Origin: Streptomyces yangpuensis
GTDB lineage: Bacteria; Actinomycetota; Actinomycetes; Streptomycetales; Streptomycetaceae
DNA: 64,000 nucleotides
Reading direction: 5' to 3'
Assembly (NCBI RefSeq): GCF_001005295.1
Contig: NZ_LBMK01000009.1
Coordinates: forward strand, 186,264-250,263
This document shows positions 16,465 to 24,821 of this stretch, one piece after another. Below the pieces are notes generated by a model. The model was not told the DNA's origin and did not search any database. It saw only the letters and a program-made list of their open reading frames with translations. The position numbers and the translations under genes were made by a program. Each line of letters begins with the position of its first letter. Position 1 is the stretch's first letter.

Positions 16465-17650
16465 GGCGGTCCCGCTCGACCTCGTCCAGGGGGACGGGGC
16501 TCACGTCCGTGGCGTCCGTGAGCCGGCGGAAGCCGCCCCGCCGCTGCAGCCGTCCGCTGATCCGGATCGGCAGGCCCACCAGGTGCGCGTGGCCGGCCAC
16601 CCGGTACGCCTCCTCGTCGAGCGCGGCCCGTACGTACGGGACCTCCGCCCCGGCCAGCACCCGCAGCCGCACCGTGCCCCCTCCGCCCGGGGCCGAGCGC
16701 CGCATCCGGACCACCGCCCCCGCGACGCGCACCCGCACGGCCGGCTCCTCGCGGGTGTAGCGCGCGGCCGCCTCCCGCAGGACCGGCAGGTCGCCCGGGG
16801 AGAACTCCACCGGCTCCGGCCGGGCCGCGCAGCCCGCCGGGACCCCCGCCGCCGGCGCCCAGGCGAGGGCGACACGGGCCCCCTCCGAGCCCCGCACCAG
16901 CGCGATCAGTGCCTCGGCGAGCTCCCGGCTGACCCCTGCCGCGACGGCGGCGTCGAAGGCTTCCATCCCGCCGGTGGCCCGCTGGTAGTCCACGGCCTCG
17001 CGGGCCGCGTGCAGCGCGTGGTGCAACCGCGTCACGGTGCCCCGCCCGCCGTCCACCGGCACGTACGCGCTCAGCCGCCGCCCGCCCGGCTGCGGCCCCA
17101 CCAGCACCGCGTCCAGGACCCGTTCGGCCTGCGCGCGGTGGCGGGCGCCGTAGTAGCCGGCCCGCGCCCGCGCCGCGAGCGCCCCCGCCAGCAGCAGTTG
17201 CCGGGCGGCCGAGCGCAGCTGCTCCTGCGCCGTCCAGGCGGCTTCGCCGCCCAGCCCGTACGCCCCCGGCGGGGCCTCCCGCTCCCAGCGGATCTCGTCG
17301 CTGGGCACGCTCAGCCCGTAGAGCACCTCCCGCGCCGACGGGAGCGTGCTGCGCGACAGCGCGGTCAGCGCCTCCTCCAGCAGGTCGGTGCAGTCGGGGA
17401 AGGCCCGGTTCTCGGGGACGAGCACGCTGGTGCCGTCGTGCCCGGGCGGTGTCCAGCGCCCGTACCGTCCGGCGGCGCCTCCCCGGCGCAGCCAGCCGTG
17501 CCGGTGCAGCAGTGCACCGAGCACGGCGGGGTCGACCTGCCCGGGATCGGGCGCGGCGGAGTGCGGGAAGCCGGGGAAGTCCGGGAAATGCCCGTGGCTG
17601 CCGTGGTCCGGGGGCAGCAGCGGTTCGAGGTTCGGCGGGTGCCAGTGCAT
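16406..17650 (-). CDS. Uncharacterised protein paired with DUF4365
   Basis: A 414-residue soluble protein I do not recognise. It begins MHWHPPNLEPLLPP, has an Ala/Arg-rich helical middle (about 145-260) and a C-terminal beta-rich part (about 290-390, for example RVAGAVVRMRR and GLPIRISGRLQRRGGF) that could be an OB-like fold. The ATG at 17650 shares its A with the stop of the DUF4365 gene (TGATG), so the two are translationally coupled and probably act together. Its 3-prime end overlaps the GNAT gene. Confidence 0.8.
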   Translation of the reverse strand: MHWHPPNLEPLLPPDHGSHGHFPDFPGFPHSAAPDPGQVDPAVLGALLHRHGWLRRGGAAGRYGRWTPPGHDGTSVLVPENRAFPDCTDLLEEALTALSRSTLPSAREVLYGLSVPSDEIRWEREAPPGAYGLGGEAAWTAQEQLRSAARQLLLAGALAARARAGYYGARHRAQAERVLDAVLVGPQPGGRRLSAYVPVDGGRGTVTRLHHALHAAREAVDYQRATGGMEAFDAAVAAGVSRELAEALIALVRGSEGARVALAWAPAAGVPAGCAARPEPVEFSPGDLPVLREAAARYTREEPAVRVRVAGAVVRMRRSAPGGGGTVRLRVLAGAEVPYVRAALDEEAYRVAGHAHLVGLPIRISGRLQRRGGFRRLTDATDVSPVPLDEVERDRLMKSLDESLDPADVLPSDD

Positions 17651-18264
17651 CAGGGTGTCCCTCCCGACCCGACCCGGGTCATGATCTCGCACAGCGCCCG
17701 GTCGTCGAAGATCCGCGCGGTGGGGATCCGTACGGTGGTCCGGCGCCGGCCGGTCACGGGGTGTCCGGCGAGATTGGTCCAGTAGCAGCAGTGCCGAAGG
17801 TCGAGCCGGTCGTGTCCGGCGGCGAGCCACTGGTCGCGCTCCCGCGGGACGAGCATCACGACGAGGATCTTGTGGACGGCGACCGGGGTGCGGGCCAGCT
17901 TCACCAGGTGCTCGTTGTCGAGGGTGAAGGCGAAGGTGGGCCCGGGCGGCCGGGGCGGTACCTGGTAGGTCGCCTTCAACTGCACCTTGACGGTGACCTC
18001 GTCGTCGACGACGTGCTCGGGGGCGCCGTGGCTGACGTGCCAGTCGACGCCGTTGTCGGGGAAGGGCTGGGACAGCGAGCAGCCGGCCGCGGCGGCGACG
18101 GCGTGCAGGTATCCCACCTGGAGGGTCTCCATGCATGCGGTGGTGGCGAGTGTGCCGCGCAGCGGTACGGCCCGCGTCCCGTCCGGTGCACCTGCACCGG
18201 TGCCGGTCCGCGGATCGATCTGCCCCGCCAGCACCCCGCCCGGTTCGGGCTGTGCGAGCGCCAT
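17650..18264 (-). CDS. DUF4365 domain protein (nuclease-like fold)
   Basis: A 204-residue protein matching the DUF4365 pattern. DNGVDWHVS followed by VTVKVQLKATYQ resembles the D ... (E/Q)XK core of PD-(D/E)XK-type nucleases. WLAAGHDRLDLRHCCYW and a conserved beta-strand-rich C-terminal half follow. DUF4365 proteins are often found beside restriction or defence genes, but biochemical data are lacking. I start at MALAQPEPGG (18264); the frame is open upstream without a convincing site. It overlaps the next gene by one base. Confidence 0.75.
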   Translation of the reverse strand: MALAQPEPGGVLAGQIDPRTGTGAGAPDGTRAVPLRGTLATTACMETLQVGYLHAVAAAAGCSLSQPFPDNGVDWHVSHGAPEHVVDDEVTVKVQLKATYQVPPRPPGPTFAFTLDNEHLVKLARTPVAVHKILVVMLVPRERDQWLAAGHDRLDLRHCCYWTNLAGHPVTGRRRTTVRIPTARIFDDRALCEIMTRVGSGGTP

Positions 18265-18486
18265 GGCCGGCTCCCCATGCCTTCCGGGCTCTGCTCTGAG
18301 TGGTGGGTGGGGTGACGACCGGTCATGTGTACGGTCCCCCATGGTTGTTGTCTCCGCACCCGGGTCGCCGCAAACGGCGTACGGAACAAACAGCCCGGGT
18401 ATCACCGATTCGGGCAGGGGCGGCACGTTCCGAGGCGGCGGCGCCCGGCTGCACCCCAACTGCCGACCGGGAACGAGGAGTTCGCC

Positions 18487-19212
18487 ATGACACGCTGGTA
18501 CGAGGGCCCGCTGGCCGCATTCGACACGGAGACCACCGGGGTGGACGTGGAGCAGGACCGGATCGTGTCCGCCGCGCTCATCGTGCAGGAGTGCGCGGGC
18601 GGCCGGGTCCGCACGACGCGCTGGCTGGTCAATCCCGGTGTTCCGGTACCCCCGGGTGCGACGGAAGTGCACGGCCTCACCGACGAGCACCTGCAGCGTC
18701 ACGGGCGCTGGCCGGCGCCGGTGGTGGAGGAGATAGCGCGTGCGCTCGGGGAGCAGCAGATCGCGGGCCGGCCGGTGGTGGTGATGAACGCGCCGTTCGA
18801 CCTGACGCTGCTGGACCGGGAGTTGCGCCGGCACCGGGCGTCGTCGTTGTCGCGGTACCTGGACAACCGGCCGTTGACGGTGCTGGATCCGCGGGTGCTG
18901 GACAAGCATCTGGACCGGTACCGCAAGGGCCGCCGGACGCTGACGGACCTGTGCGCGCACTACGGGATCGATCTGGAGGGCGCGCACGACGCGGCGGCGG
19001 ACGCCATGGCCTCGCTGGAGCTCGTACGGGCGGTGGGCCGCCGGTTCGCCTCGCGGCTGGAGCGGCTGACGCCGGCCGAACTGCACACGCTCCAGGCGGT
19101 GTGGCACGCGGCGCAGGCGCGCGGCCTCCAGGCGTGGTTCGCGCGGCAGGGGACCCCGGAGGCGGTGGACCCGCACTGGCCGCTGCGGCCGGATCTGTCG
19201 GCGGCCGCCTAG
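18487..19212 (+). CDS. DnaQ-like 3-prime-5-prime exonuclease (DEDDh)
   Basis: A 241-residue exonuclease domain protein. ExoI motif FDTETTG puts the metal ligands at D13 and E15; a second Asp lies in NAPFDLTLL and the DEDDh His-Asp pair in GAHDAAADA. The C-terminal 60 residues form a helical extension. It could act as proofreading-like or RNA/DNA trimming nuclease. The ATG at 18487 is preceded by GAACGAGGAG; an upstream in-frame ATG at 18325 gives an N-terminus unlike the family. The 222-bp gap before it, divergent from the DUF4365 gene, holds no other gene. Confidence 0.9.
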   Translation: MTRWYEGPLAAFDTETTGVDVEQDRIVSAALIVQECAGGRVRTTRWLVNPGVPVPPGATEVHGLTDEHLQRHGRWPAPVVEEIARALGEQQIAGRPVVVMNAPFDLTLLDRELRRHRASSLSRYLDNRPLTVLDPRVLDKHLDRYRKGRRTLTDLCAHYGIDLEGAHDAAADAMASLELVRAVGRRFASRLERLTPAELHTLQAVWHAAQARGLQAWFARQGTPEAVDPHWPLRPDLSAAA

Positions 19213-19237
19213 GAGGGCGCGGACCCGGACATGCGGA

Positions 19238-19266
19238 AGGCCGGTCCGTCATCGACGGACCGGCCT
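19238..19266. terminator. Bidirectional terminator
   Basis: Perfect 13-bp stem (AGGCCGGTCCGTC with its complement) and a 3-nt loop between the exonuclease gene (plus) and tRNA-Val (minus). Confidence 0.8.
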
Positions 19267-19273
19267 GACCCGG

Positions 19274-19345
19274 TGGGCGATACTGGGATCGAACCAGTGA
19301 CCCCTTCGGTGTGAACGAAGTGCTCTCCCGCTGAGCTAATCGCCC
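19274..19345 (-). tRNA. tRNA-Val(CAC)
   Basis: A 72-nt cloverleaf. The acceptor GGGCGAT pairs with ATCGCCC, discriminator is A, and the anticodon loop TTCACAC gives CAC (reads GUG). T-arm ACTGG-TTCGATC-CCAGT is intact. No CCA is encoded. Confidence 0.97.
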
Positions 19346-19358
19346 GGGAACGCACTGA

Positions 19359-19387
19359 ACAATACAGAAGCCTCGGGGCTGGTTCAA
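19359..19387 (-). promoter_or_regulatory. Promoter of tRNA-Val
   Basis: On the minus strand, TTGAAC (19382-19387) and TATTGT (19359-19364) are 17 bp apart, 14 bp before the tRNA. This is a good housekeeping sigma (HrdB-type) match. Confidence 0.7.
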
Positions 19388-19413
19388 ACCGCTTCCGCCG
19401 CCGGGCTCCGGCC

Positions 19414-19444
19414 GGGGGTACTCAGTACGTACTTGAGTACCCCC
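19414..19444. promoter_or_regulatory. Nested GTAC palindrome, probable operator
   Basis: A 31-bp near-perfect palindrome: outer arms GGGGGTACTCA and TGAGTACCCCC surround a GTACGTAC core. GTAC occurs four times in it. It ends 40 bp before the start of the large membrane protein gene, the place expected for a repressor site. No regulator gene is adjacent. Confidence 0.65.
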
Positions 19445-19484
19445 GCCCATGTCCTGACCGGGTGACGGGGGCCACACTCCGCAT

Positions 19485-21815
19485 ATGAACTCGCCTCTGC
19501 CGCCGGCCGAAGAGCTGGCGCTCATCGACCGTGAGCTGGCCCAACTCGATGCCCGGCGCCTGTACTTGCTGGGCCGCCGGGACTGGCTGCTGCGTCTGCT
19601 CCAGCAGTCCACGGCCGCACCGGCTCCGCTCCGCTGGGGCCCGCCCGCGCCCGCCGGGCCGGCGAAGGAGGCTTCGGCCCCCAGCGCCCAGAACGTTCTG
19701 CTGACCCTGGGTGCGGTGCTGCTGGCCGTGGCCGCGCTGGCGTTCACGCTGATCAGCTGGGGCTCCATGGGGATCGCCGGGCGCTCGGCGGTGCTGGGTG
19801 TGGTGACGGCGGCGGCGCTGGCCGCGCCCGTGGTGCTGCTGCGCCGCGGGCTGCGGTCGACGGCGGAGTCGGTGGCCGCGGTGGGCCTGCTGCTGACGGT
19901 GCTGGACGCGTACGCGCTGTACGCGGTCGGCATGCCGGACACGGACGGCACCGGGTACGCGGCCGGCGCGGCGGCGGTCCTGGCGGCGGTGTGGGCCGGG
20001 TACGGGTCGGCGCTGCGCTCGCTGCGGCTCCCGCTGCCGGCGGCGGTGGTCGCGGCGCAGCTGCCGCTGCCGCTGGCGGCGGTCGCCGGGGAGGCGGGCC
20101 CGCTGGGGCTCGGCTGGGCGTTGCTGGTGACGGCGGCGCTGGACGCGGCGCTGGCGCTGCGGGTCCGCGCGGCGGCGGTCCCGGCGGCCGTGCTGGGCTC
20201 GGCGGCGCTGCTCGTCGGGGCGGCCCGGTCGTGGTCGGCGGATTCGGCGGCGCAGGCCCTGGCTCCGGCGGCGCTGCTGCTGGCGGGTGCGGCGCTGGGT
20301 ACGGCGGCGGCCTGGCGGGAGCCGCACGCCCGGGCGGCGGCGCCGGTGGCTGCCGTGGCGGCGGTGGTGGCGGTGGCCGGTGTGGCCCGGCCGGAGCTCG
20401 CGCCGGGCTGGGTGGTGGTGGCGCACCTGGTGGTGGGTCTGCCGCTGCTGGCGGCGCTGCGGGTGCCCGCGCTGCCGCGGGCGGTCCGGCGCGGGTCGGT
20501 CCTGGCCGGTGTCGTGGTGGGCGCCCTGGGTGCACTGGCGGCGGGTGCGGCGGTGGCGCCGGTGCTGGTGGCCCGGCTGCGGGTGCTCGACGAGGTGTGG
20601 GCGGCGACCGCCCCGGTGGCGGATCCGTACGGTCCTGGGGGGTCGGCCACGGTCGCGCTGCTGATGACGGCGGGGGCGTCCTGGTGGCTGTCGCGGGTGT
20701 CGGCGCGGCCCGAGCCCGTCGTGGTGGCGGTGGTGGCGGCCTGGGCGGGGCTGTTCACGGCGCCGGTGCTGCCGGGGTTCCCGGTGGCGGTGGTCTTCGC
20801 CGTGCAGCTCGCGGTGACGGGGGCCGTGGGGGCACTGGCCCTGCGCTCCCCTTCGCGGGGGGCCGGGATCGCCGCGGCGGCGTGCGCGCTGGCGGGCGCC
20901 GCGAACGTGTCCCTGGGCGCGCTGGACGGCCGCGCGGCGACCTTCGCGGTGTGGGGGCTGCTGGGGGCCGGCTGCGCCGCGGGAGCGGCGTACGGGCCCG
21001 CGGCCCGGTGGGTCCGGTCGGGGGCGGCCGTGTGCGCGGTCGGCTACGGGACGGGGCTGCTGGTGGCCGCGGCCGCGGTGTCGGACCTGGCGGTGGTCTG
21101 GTGGGCGCTGCCGGTCCTCGCGGTGCCGGCGTCGGTGGCGGCGCTCGGGCCGCGGCTGGGCGCCGTACGGCGGCCGGCGGAGATCGCGGCGGGGGTGTCG
21201 GGGGTCCTGGCGCTGGCCCTGTCCGCGGGGCGGCCGGGGACGCTGGCGCTGGTCCTGGCGCTGGCCGGGGTGGTCTGCGCGGGCGCCGCGGTGCGGCCGG
21301 AGCGGCGGGTGCTGGGATGGGCGGCGGGCGCGCTGTTCGTGGCGGCGACGTGGGTACGGCTGGCGGAGGCCGGGGTGACGGCGCCGGAGGCCTACACCCT
21401 GCCGGTCACGCTGCCCGCTCTCGCGGTGGGCTTCCTGCGGCGGCGCCGGGACGCGCAGGCCTCGTCGTGGACGGCGTACGGACCGGGGCTGGCGGCGACG
21501 CTGGTGCCGAGCCTGCTGGCGGCCTGGGGGGACACCGGCTGGGTGCGTCCGCTGGTGCTGGGTGCGGCGGCGCTGGCGGTGACCCTGGTGGGTGCGCACC
21601 GGCGGCTGCAGGCCCCGCTCCTGCTGGGCGGCGCGGTGCTGGCGGCGGTGGCGGTGCACGAGCTGGCGCCGTATGTGGTGCAGGTCGCGGGGGCGCTGCC
21701 GCGCTGGGTGCCGCCGGCCCTGGCGGGGGTGCTGCTGCTGGCGGTGGGGGCGACGTACGAGAAGCGCCTGCGGGACGCCCGTCGGCTGCGGGCCGCGATC
21801 GGCCGGCTGCGGTAG
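19485..21815 (+). CDS. Large polytopic membrane protein
   Basis: A 776-residue protein of unknown function. The N-terminal 40 residues are soluble and helical (LIDRELAQLDARRLYLLGRR). From about residue 65 on it is an almost continuous series of Ala/Val/Leu-rich transmembrane helices, probably more than 20. It resembles the family annotated as SCO7613 C-terminal domain-containing membrane proteins. No catalytic motif stands out. Codon third positions are almost all G/C, as expected here. It stands alone between two tRNA-Val genes, with a likely operator upstream and a strong terminator downstream. Confidence 0.88.
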   Translation: MNSPLPPAEELALIDRELAQLDARRLYLLGRRDWLLRLLQQSTAAPAPLRWGPPAPAGPAKEASAPSAQNVLLTLGAVLLAVAALAFTLISWGSMGIAGRSAVLGVVTAAALAAPVVLLRRGLRSTAESVAAVGLLLTVLDAYALYAVGMPDTDGTGYAAGAAAVLAAVWAGYGSALRSLRLPLPAAVVAAQLPLPLAAVAGEAGPLGLGWALLVTAALDAALALRVRAAAVPAAVLGSAALLVGAARSWSADSAAQALAPAALLLAGAALGTAAAWREPHARAAAPVAAVAAVVAVAGVARPELAPGWVVVAHLVVGLPLLAALRVPALPRAVRRGSVLAGVVVGALGALAAGAAVAPVLVARLRVLDEVWAATAPVADPYGPGGSATVALLMTAGASWWLSRVSARPEPVVVAVVAAWAGLFTAPVLPGFPVAVVFAVQLAVTGAVGALALRSPSRGAGIAAAACALAGAANVSLGALDGRAATFAVWGLLGAGCAAGAAYGPAARWVRSGAAVCAVGYGTGLLVAAAAVSDLAVVWWALPVLAVPASVAALGPRLGAVRRPAEIAAGVSGVLALALSAGRPGTLALVLALAGVVCAGAAVRPERRVLGWAAGALFVAATWVRLAEAGVTAPEAYTLPVTLPALAVGFLRRRRDAQASSWTAYGPGLAATLVPSLLAAWGDTGWVRPLVLGAAALAVTLVGAHRRLQAPLLLGGAVLAAVAVHELAPYVVQVAGALPRWVPPALAGVLLLAVGATYEKRLRDARRLRAAIGRLR

Positions 21816-21838
21816 GCCGGGGCGCGCGGCGGAGAACG

Positions 21839-21877
21839 CCAGAGGCCCGGAGACGGTGAATGTCTCCGGGCCTCTGG
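21839..21877. terminator. Bidirectional terminator
   Basis: A 16-bp perfect stem (CCAGAGGCCCGGAGAC and its complement) with a 7-nt loop between the membrane protein gene and the second tRNA-Val. Confidence 0.85.
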
Positions 21878-21883
21878 TCCGGG

Positions 21884-21955
21884 TGGGCGATACTGGGTTC
21901 GAACCAGTGACCCCTTCGGTGTGAACGAAGTGCTCTCCCACTGAGCTAATCGCCC
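21884..21955 (-). tRNA. tRNA-Val(CAC), second copy
   Basis: 72 nt, anticodon CAC, differing from the copy at 19274 by single D-loop and T-loop changes. A TAATGT -10-like element lies at 21969-21974. It may also be read through from the upstream minus-strand gene. Confidence 0.97.
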
Positions 21956-22001
21956 GGACGCACCGCAAACATTACCCCATGTCAGCGGTGCTCTTTGACC
22001 A

Positions 22002-22493
22002 TCACTGGTCCTTGAGGTCCCAGGGCAGGACGAGCCCGTACTTCCACAGGTAGAAGCCGATCAGGGCGCCCGCGATGACGAGGCCCGTGGTGGTCAGGAT
22101 GATGTTGCGGCGGCGCACCTTGGGGTCGAGCGCCTTCTGGGCGGCCTCGCTGACCTTGCGCTTCGTCCAGCGCAGCACGAAGTGGGCCCACGCGAACTCG
22201 GTGGCCCAGATCGCCAGGCCCGCGAAGATCGCCACCCAGCCGGGGCCGGGCAGGACGAGCATGGCGACGCCCGCGGCGATCACCGCGAGGCCGACGACGA
22301 AGACGCCGACCTGCCAGCTGAGGTGCAGGGTCCTGCGGGCCTTGATGAAGGCGGGCGCCTTCGAGACGTGCAGCGTTTCCTCCGCGGTCTCGGCGGTCTC
22401 CGCAGTGGTGTCTGCGGAGGTCTGCGCGGTGGTTTCCGTGGCGGTTTCGCCGGCAGCGGACTCGTTCGTTCCGCGGTCACTCCCCGTATTCAT
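22002..22493 (-). CDS. TIGR02611/PGPGW family membrane protein
   Basis: A 163-residue membrane protein. Residues 1-45 are Thr/Glu/Ala-rich and probably disordered. Two transmembrane segments follow around the family hallmark VLPGPGWVAIFAGLAI, and a third helix lies near the C-terminus (IILTTTGLVIAGALIGFYL). Function is unknown. Start ATG at 22493. It is divergent from ssgB with a 176-bp shared upstream region. Confidence 0.87.
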   Translation of the reverse strand: MNTGSDRGTNESAAGETATETTAQTSADTTAETAETAEETLHVSKAPAFIKARRTLHLSWQVGVFVVGLAVIAAGVAMLVLPGPGWVAIFAGLAIWATEFAWAHFVLRWTKRKVSEAAQKALDPKVRRRNIILTTTGLVIAGALIGFYLWKYGLVLPWDLKDQ

Positions 22494-22533
22494 GGTCCGA
22501 ATCTACCCGAGCTCGAAGCACACGGGAACGATG

Positions 22534-22558
22534 GTTTGGATCCGCCGTCCGAGGGACC
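22534..22558 (+). promoter_or_regulatory. Possible stress-sigma promoter before ssgB
   Basis: GTTT at 22534 and GGGACC at 22553 with 15 bp between resemble the SigB/SigH-type pattern (GTTT - GGGTAT). ssgB of S. coelicolor is known to depend on SigH. The match is weak, and the site is 110 bp upstream of the start codon. Confidence 0.25.
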
Positions 22559-22669
22559 CAGAGGTCCGCAAAACGGTCAGAGGGGTTTACAACGACACCG
22601 TAGGTGGCATGTCGATTTCGCCGACGTGCGAATCCCCGAGCGCACACTGAGCGAAAGGCCCTGGCGCTT

Positions 22670-23083
22670 ATGAACACCACGGTCAGCTGCGAGCTGCACC
22701 TGCGCCTCGTTGTGTCGAGCGAGTCCTCACTGCCTGTTCCCGCGGGCCTGCGGTATGACACGGCCGACCCCTACGCCGTGCACGCCACCTTCCACACCGG
22801 CGCCGAGGAGACGGTCGAATGGGTGTTCGCCCGCGACCTCCTCGCGGAGGGCCTCCACCGGCCCACCGGTACCGGCGACGTCCGCGTCTGGCCCTCCCGC
22901 AGTCACGGTCAGGGCGTCGTCTGCATCGCCCTGAGCTCACCGGAGGGAGAAGCGCTTCTCGAAGCACCCGCCCGAGCCCTGGAGTCGTTCCTCAAGCGGA
23001 CGGACGCCGCGGTTCCACCCGGGACCGAGCACCGGCACTTCGACCTCGACAAGGAGCTCTCCCACATCCTGGCCGAAAGCTGA
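22670..23083 (+). CDS. ssgB: Sporulation-specific cell division protein SsgB
   Basis: A 137-residue SsgA-like protein, exactly the length of SsgB. It begins MNTTVSCELHLRLVVSSESS and carries PAGLRYDTADPYAVHATFHTG and EWVFARDLLAEGLHRPTG, highly conserved in all SsgB. SsgB is recruited by SsgA and positions FtsZ at future septa in aerial hyphae, starting sporulation. The ATG at 22670 gives the conserved N-terminus; an upstream ATG in frame (22604) would add a non-conserved extension. This gene is the clearest marker that the host is a sporulating streptomycete. Confidence 0.96.
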   Translation: MNTTVSCELHLRLVVSSESSLPVPAGLRYDTADPYAVHATFHTGAEETVEWVFARDLLAEGLHRPTGTGDVRVWPSRSHGQGVVCIALSSPEGEALLEAPARALESFLKRTDAAVPPGTEHRHFDLDKELSHILAES

Positions 23084-23281
23084 GCCAGGCTCCCGGCCGC
23101 TCGACACCGTCCGACTCGGGGCGACGGTGCGGAGCGGACAACCACATACACCTGCGCCGGCGCTGTTCCCGCGGAAGCCACCCGCGAGGACGGCGCCTGT
23201 GTGCTGCGCGGGGACCGGCTATTGTCGGGCGGCATCGGCGGCACGCCCGTCGCCGCAGGCCCGGCCCCCGAGGGAGACACC

Positions 23282-23902
23282 GTGCAGATCCCACACGACA
23301 CCCGTCGCGCGCTCGACGTCGTCGTCGCACTGGTGAACACCGCGGCCGAACCGGACCAGCCGGACGGGCTCTCGGACATCGGCGCGCTGCGCGGCTTCGT
23401 CCAGGAGTACTCGATCAGCGACGTCGGCGAGCTCGGCGCCCGCGATCTGGCCGGCGTCCGGACCGTGCGCTCGAAGTTCGCCCAGGTCTTCGCGGCGCCC
23501 ACCGCCCGCGCCGCGTCCGTGCTGATCAACGAGCTCGTGGCGACCGCGGGCACCACCCCGCAGCTGACCGACCACGACGGCTACCCCTGGCACGTGCACT
23601 ACTTCGCACCCGGCGCGTCGGTGGGCGACCACCTGGCGGCCGACGGCGGCATGGCACTGGCCTTCATCGTGGTCTCCGGCGAGCAGGAGCGGCTGCGCCG
23701 CTGCGAGGCCCCCGACTGCCGGCGCGCCTTCGTGGACCTCTCGCGGAACCGCTCCCGGCGCTACTGCGACAGCCGGACCTGCGGGAACCGGCTGCACGTG
23801 GCGGCGTACCGGGCCCGTCGCAAGGAGGCCGACGCGGGAGCGTCAGAGCAGGAAGAGATCGTGCACGGCGGCGAGCAGCAGCAGGATCCCGATCACCGCT
23901 AG
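23282..23902 (+). CDS. CGNR zinc-finger protein (ABATE domain)
   Basis: A 206-residue probable regulator. The N-terminal two thirds match the ABATE (stress-induced transcription regulator) domain. The C-terminus holds the zinc finger CEAPDCRRAF ... RYCDSRTCGNRLHVAAYR with the CGNR signature and four Cys ligands. Such proteins are thought to bind nucleic acid. Start is GTG at 23282 behind GAGGGAGA. Its last 60 bases overlap the convergent small membrane gene. The 198-bp gap after ssgB holds only a weak 7-bp hairpin at 23105-23129. Confidence 0.88.
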   Translation: MQIPHDTRRALDVVVALVNTAAEPDQPDGLSDIGALRGFVQEYSISDVGELGARDLAGVRTVRSKFAQVFAAPTARAASVLINELVATAGTTPQLTDHDGYPWHVHYFAPGASVGDHLAADGGMALAFIVVSGEQERLRRCEAPDCRRAFVDLSRNRSRRYCDSRTCGNRLHVAAYRARRKEADAGASEQEEIVHGGEQQQDPDHR

Positions 23903-24016
23903 GAAGATCATCAGGGGCGGCTGGGAGAGCGCGAACAGACAGCCCCGCGGCTCGTCGGCGACGGGGTCGGGTACCGCGACGGGCACTGCGGGGTCACTCT
24001 GCGATGTCTCGAACAT
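23843..24016 (-). CDS. Small single-pass membrane protein
   Basis: A 57-residue protein with a Pro/Val/Asp-rich N-terminus (MFETSQSDPAVPV) and one C-terminal transmembrane helix (PPLMIFLAVIGILLLLAAVH). The helix and the preceding GCLFALSQ look selected. Start ATG at 24016. Its 3-prime end overlaps the CGNR gene on the opposite strand by 60 bases. Function unknown. Confidence 0.65.
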   Translation of the reverse strand: MFETSQSDPAVPVAVPDPVADEPRGCLFALSQPPLMIFLAVIGILLLLAAVHDLFLL

Positions 24017-24184
24017 GTCGCGCCGATGATGGCGCAGCGAACCGCCCCGCACCCCTCAACACGCCAACACTCGCGCGGCAGTTCGCTCGATCTCGTGGAC
24101 GTATCGCGATCCCGCACCCCCCACCCCGCCCGCCGTGCTTCCTGCCGCTGGGCGCCGCACGCCGCCCCGCCGCGGGCGCGGTGG

Positions 24185-24625
24185 TCAGATGCCGTGCTTC
24201 TTGAGGATGGCCTCGATGTCGGAGAAGTCGTCCGCGGGGGTGGTGGGCGGCTGGTCACGGCGGGGCGGGGCGGCCGCGCCCAGGGAGGGCTTGGAGGCGG
24301 CGGGGGCGACGGCGTCCGGGGACGCGCCCGCCTTCGCCTGCTTCTTCGCGGGCTTCCCGGACCCGCCCAGGCTGCGCCGCTCGACGGCGCGCGTGGTGAA
24401 GAGGATCAGCCAGGCCAGCCCCAGCAGCCCGAAGCCGATCCAGACGGTCGGGTTGAAGACGATGCCGGTCAGCCACTCCACGACACCCGTCATCACGAGG
24501 CCGACGGGCACCAGCGAGTAGGCGGCGATCCGCGCGGCGGCCAGGAACCGCCTGCGGTAGGCGGTCACCACGGCGATGCCCAGGCCCGCCGCGGACACCG
24601 CGGAGCAAATGGTCTCGGCAAGCAT
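24185..24625 (-). CDS. Uncharacterised membrane protein
   Basis: A 146-residue protein with two to three transmembrane helices in the first 85 residues (ICSAVSAAGLGIAVVTAY, LVPVGLVMTGVVEWLTG, IGFGLLGLAWLILFTTRAV). A Lys/Ala/Pro-rich tail follows, ending in DFSDIEAILKKHGI, a short acidic helix that looks conserved and may bind a partner. I start at MLAETICSAV (24625). Upstream is a 196-bp divergent region shared with the DsbA-like gene. Confidence 0.75.
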   Translation of the reverse strand: MLAETICSAVSAAGLGIAVVTAYRRRFLAAARIAAYSLVPVGLVMTGVVEWLTGIVFNPTVWIGFGLLGLAWLILFTTRAVERRSLGGSGKPAKKQAKAGASPDAVAPAASKPSLGAAAPPRRDQPPTTPADDFSDIEAILKKHGI

Positions 24626-24821
24626 GCGGTCCTCCGGACTCTCGGCGGCGGAGAGGTGTGTCCCGTCCGTCCCTCCATCGTGCACCGCCCGCCGCCGCAG
24701 CGGCCAGGCTCTGCGCCCGCCCCGCGTGGATCTCCGGGAGATCTGGGGCATCCCCTTAGGGGCGCGGAGTCCTGCCGAGGTGGCGGTCGGTGGGGCGGGT
24801 GGGGGCTGGGAGACTGTCCGT

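Noticed and set aside
18325..18486. Longer N-terminus for the DnaQ-like exonuclease from ATG 18325
   Set aside because: The added 54 residues are Arg/Pro/Gly-rich and unlike the family; a good ribosome site precedes the ATG at 18487.
19274..21955. Integrated element between two tRNA-Val(CAC) genes
   Set aside because: Although the tRNA copies could act as attachment sites, the interval holds only one ordinary high-G+C membrane gene and no integrase or mobility gene.
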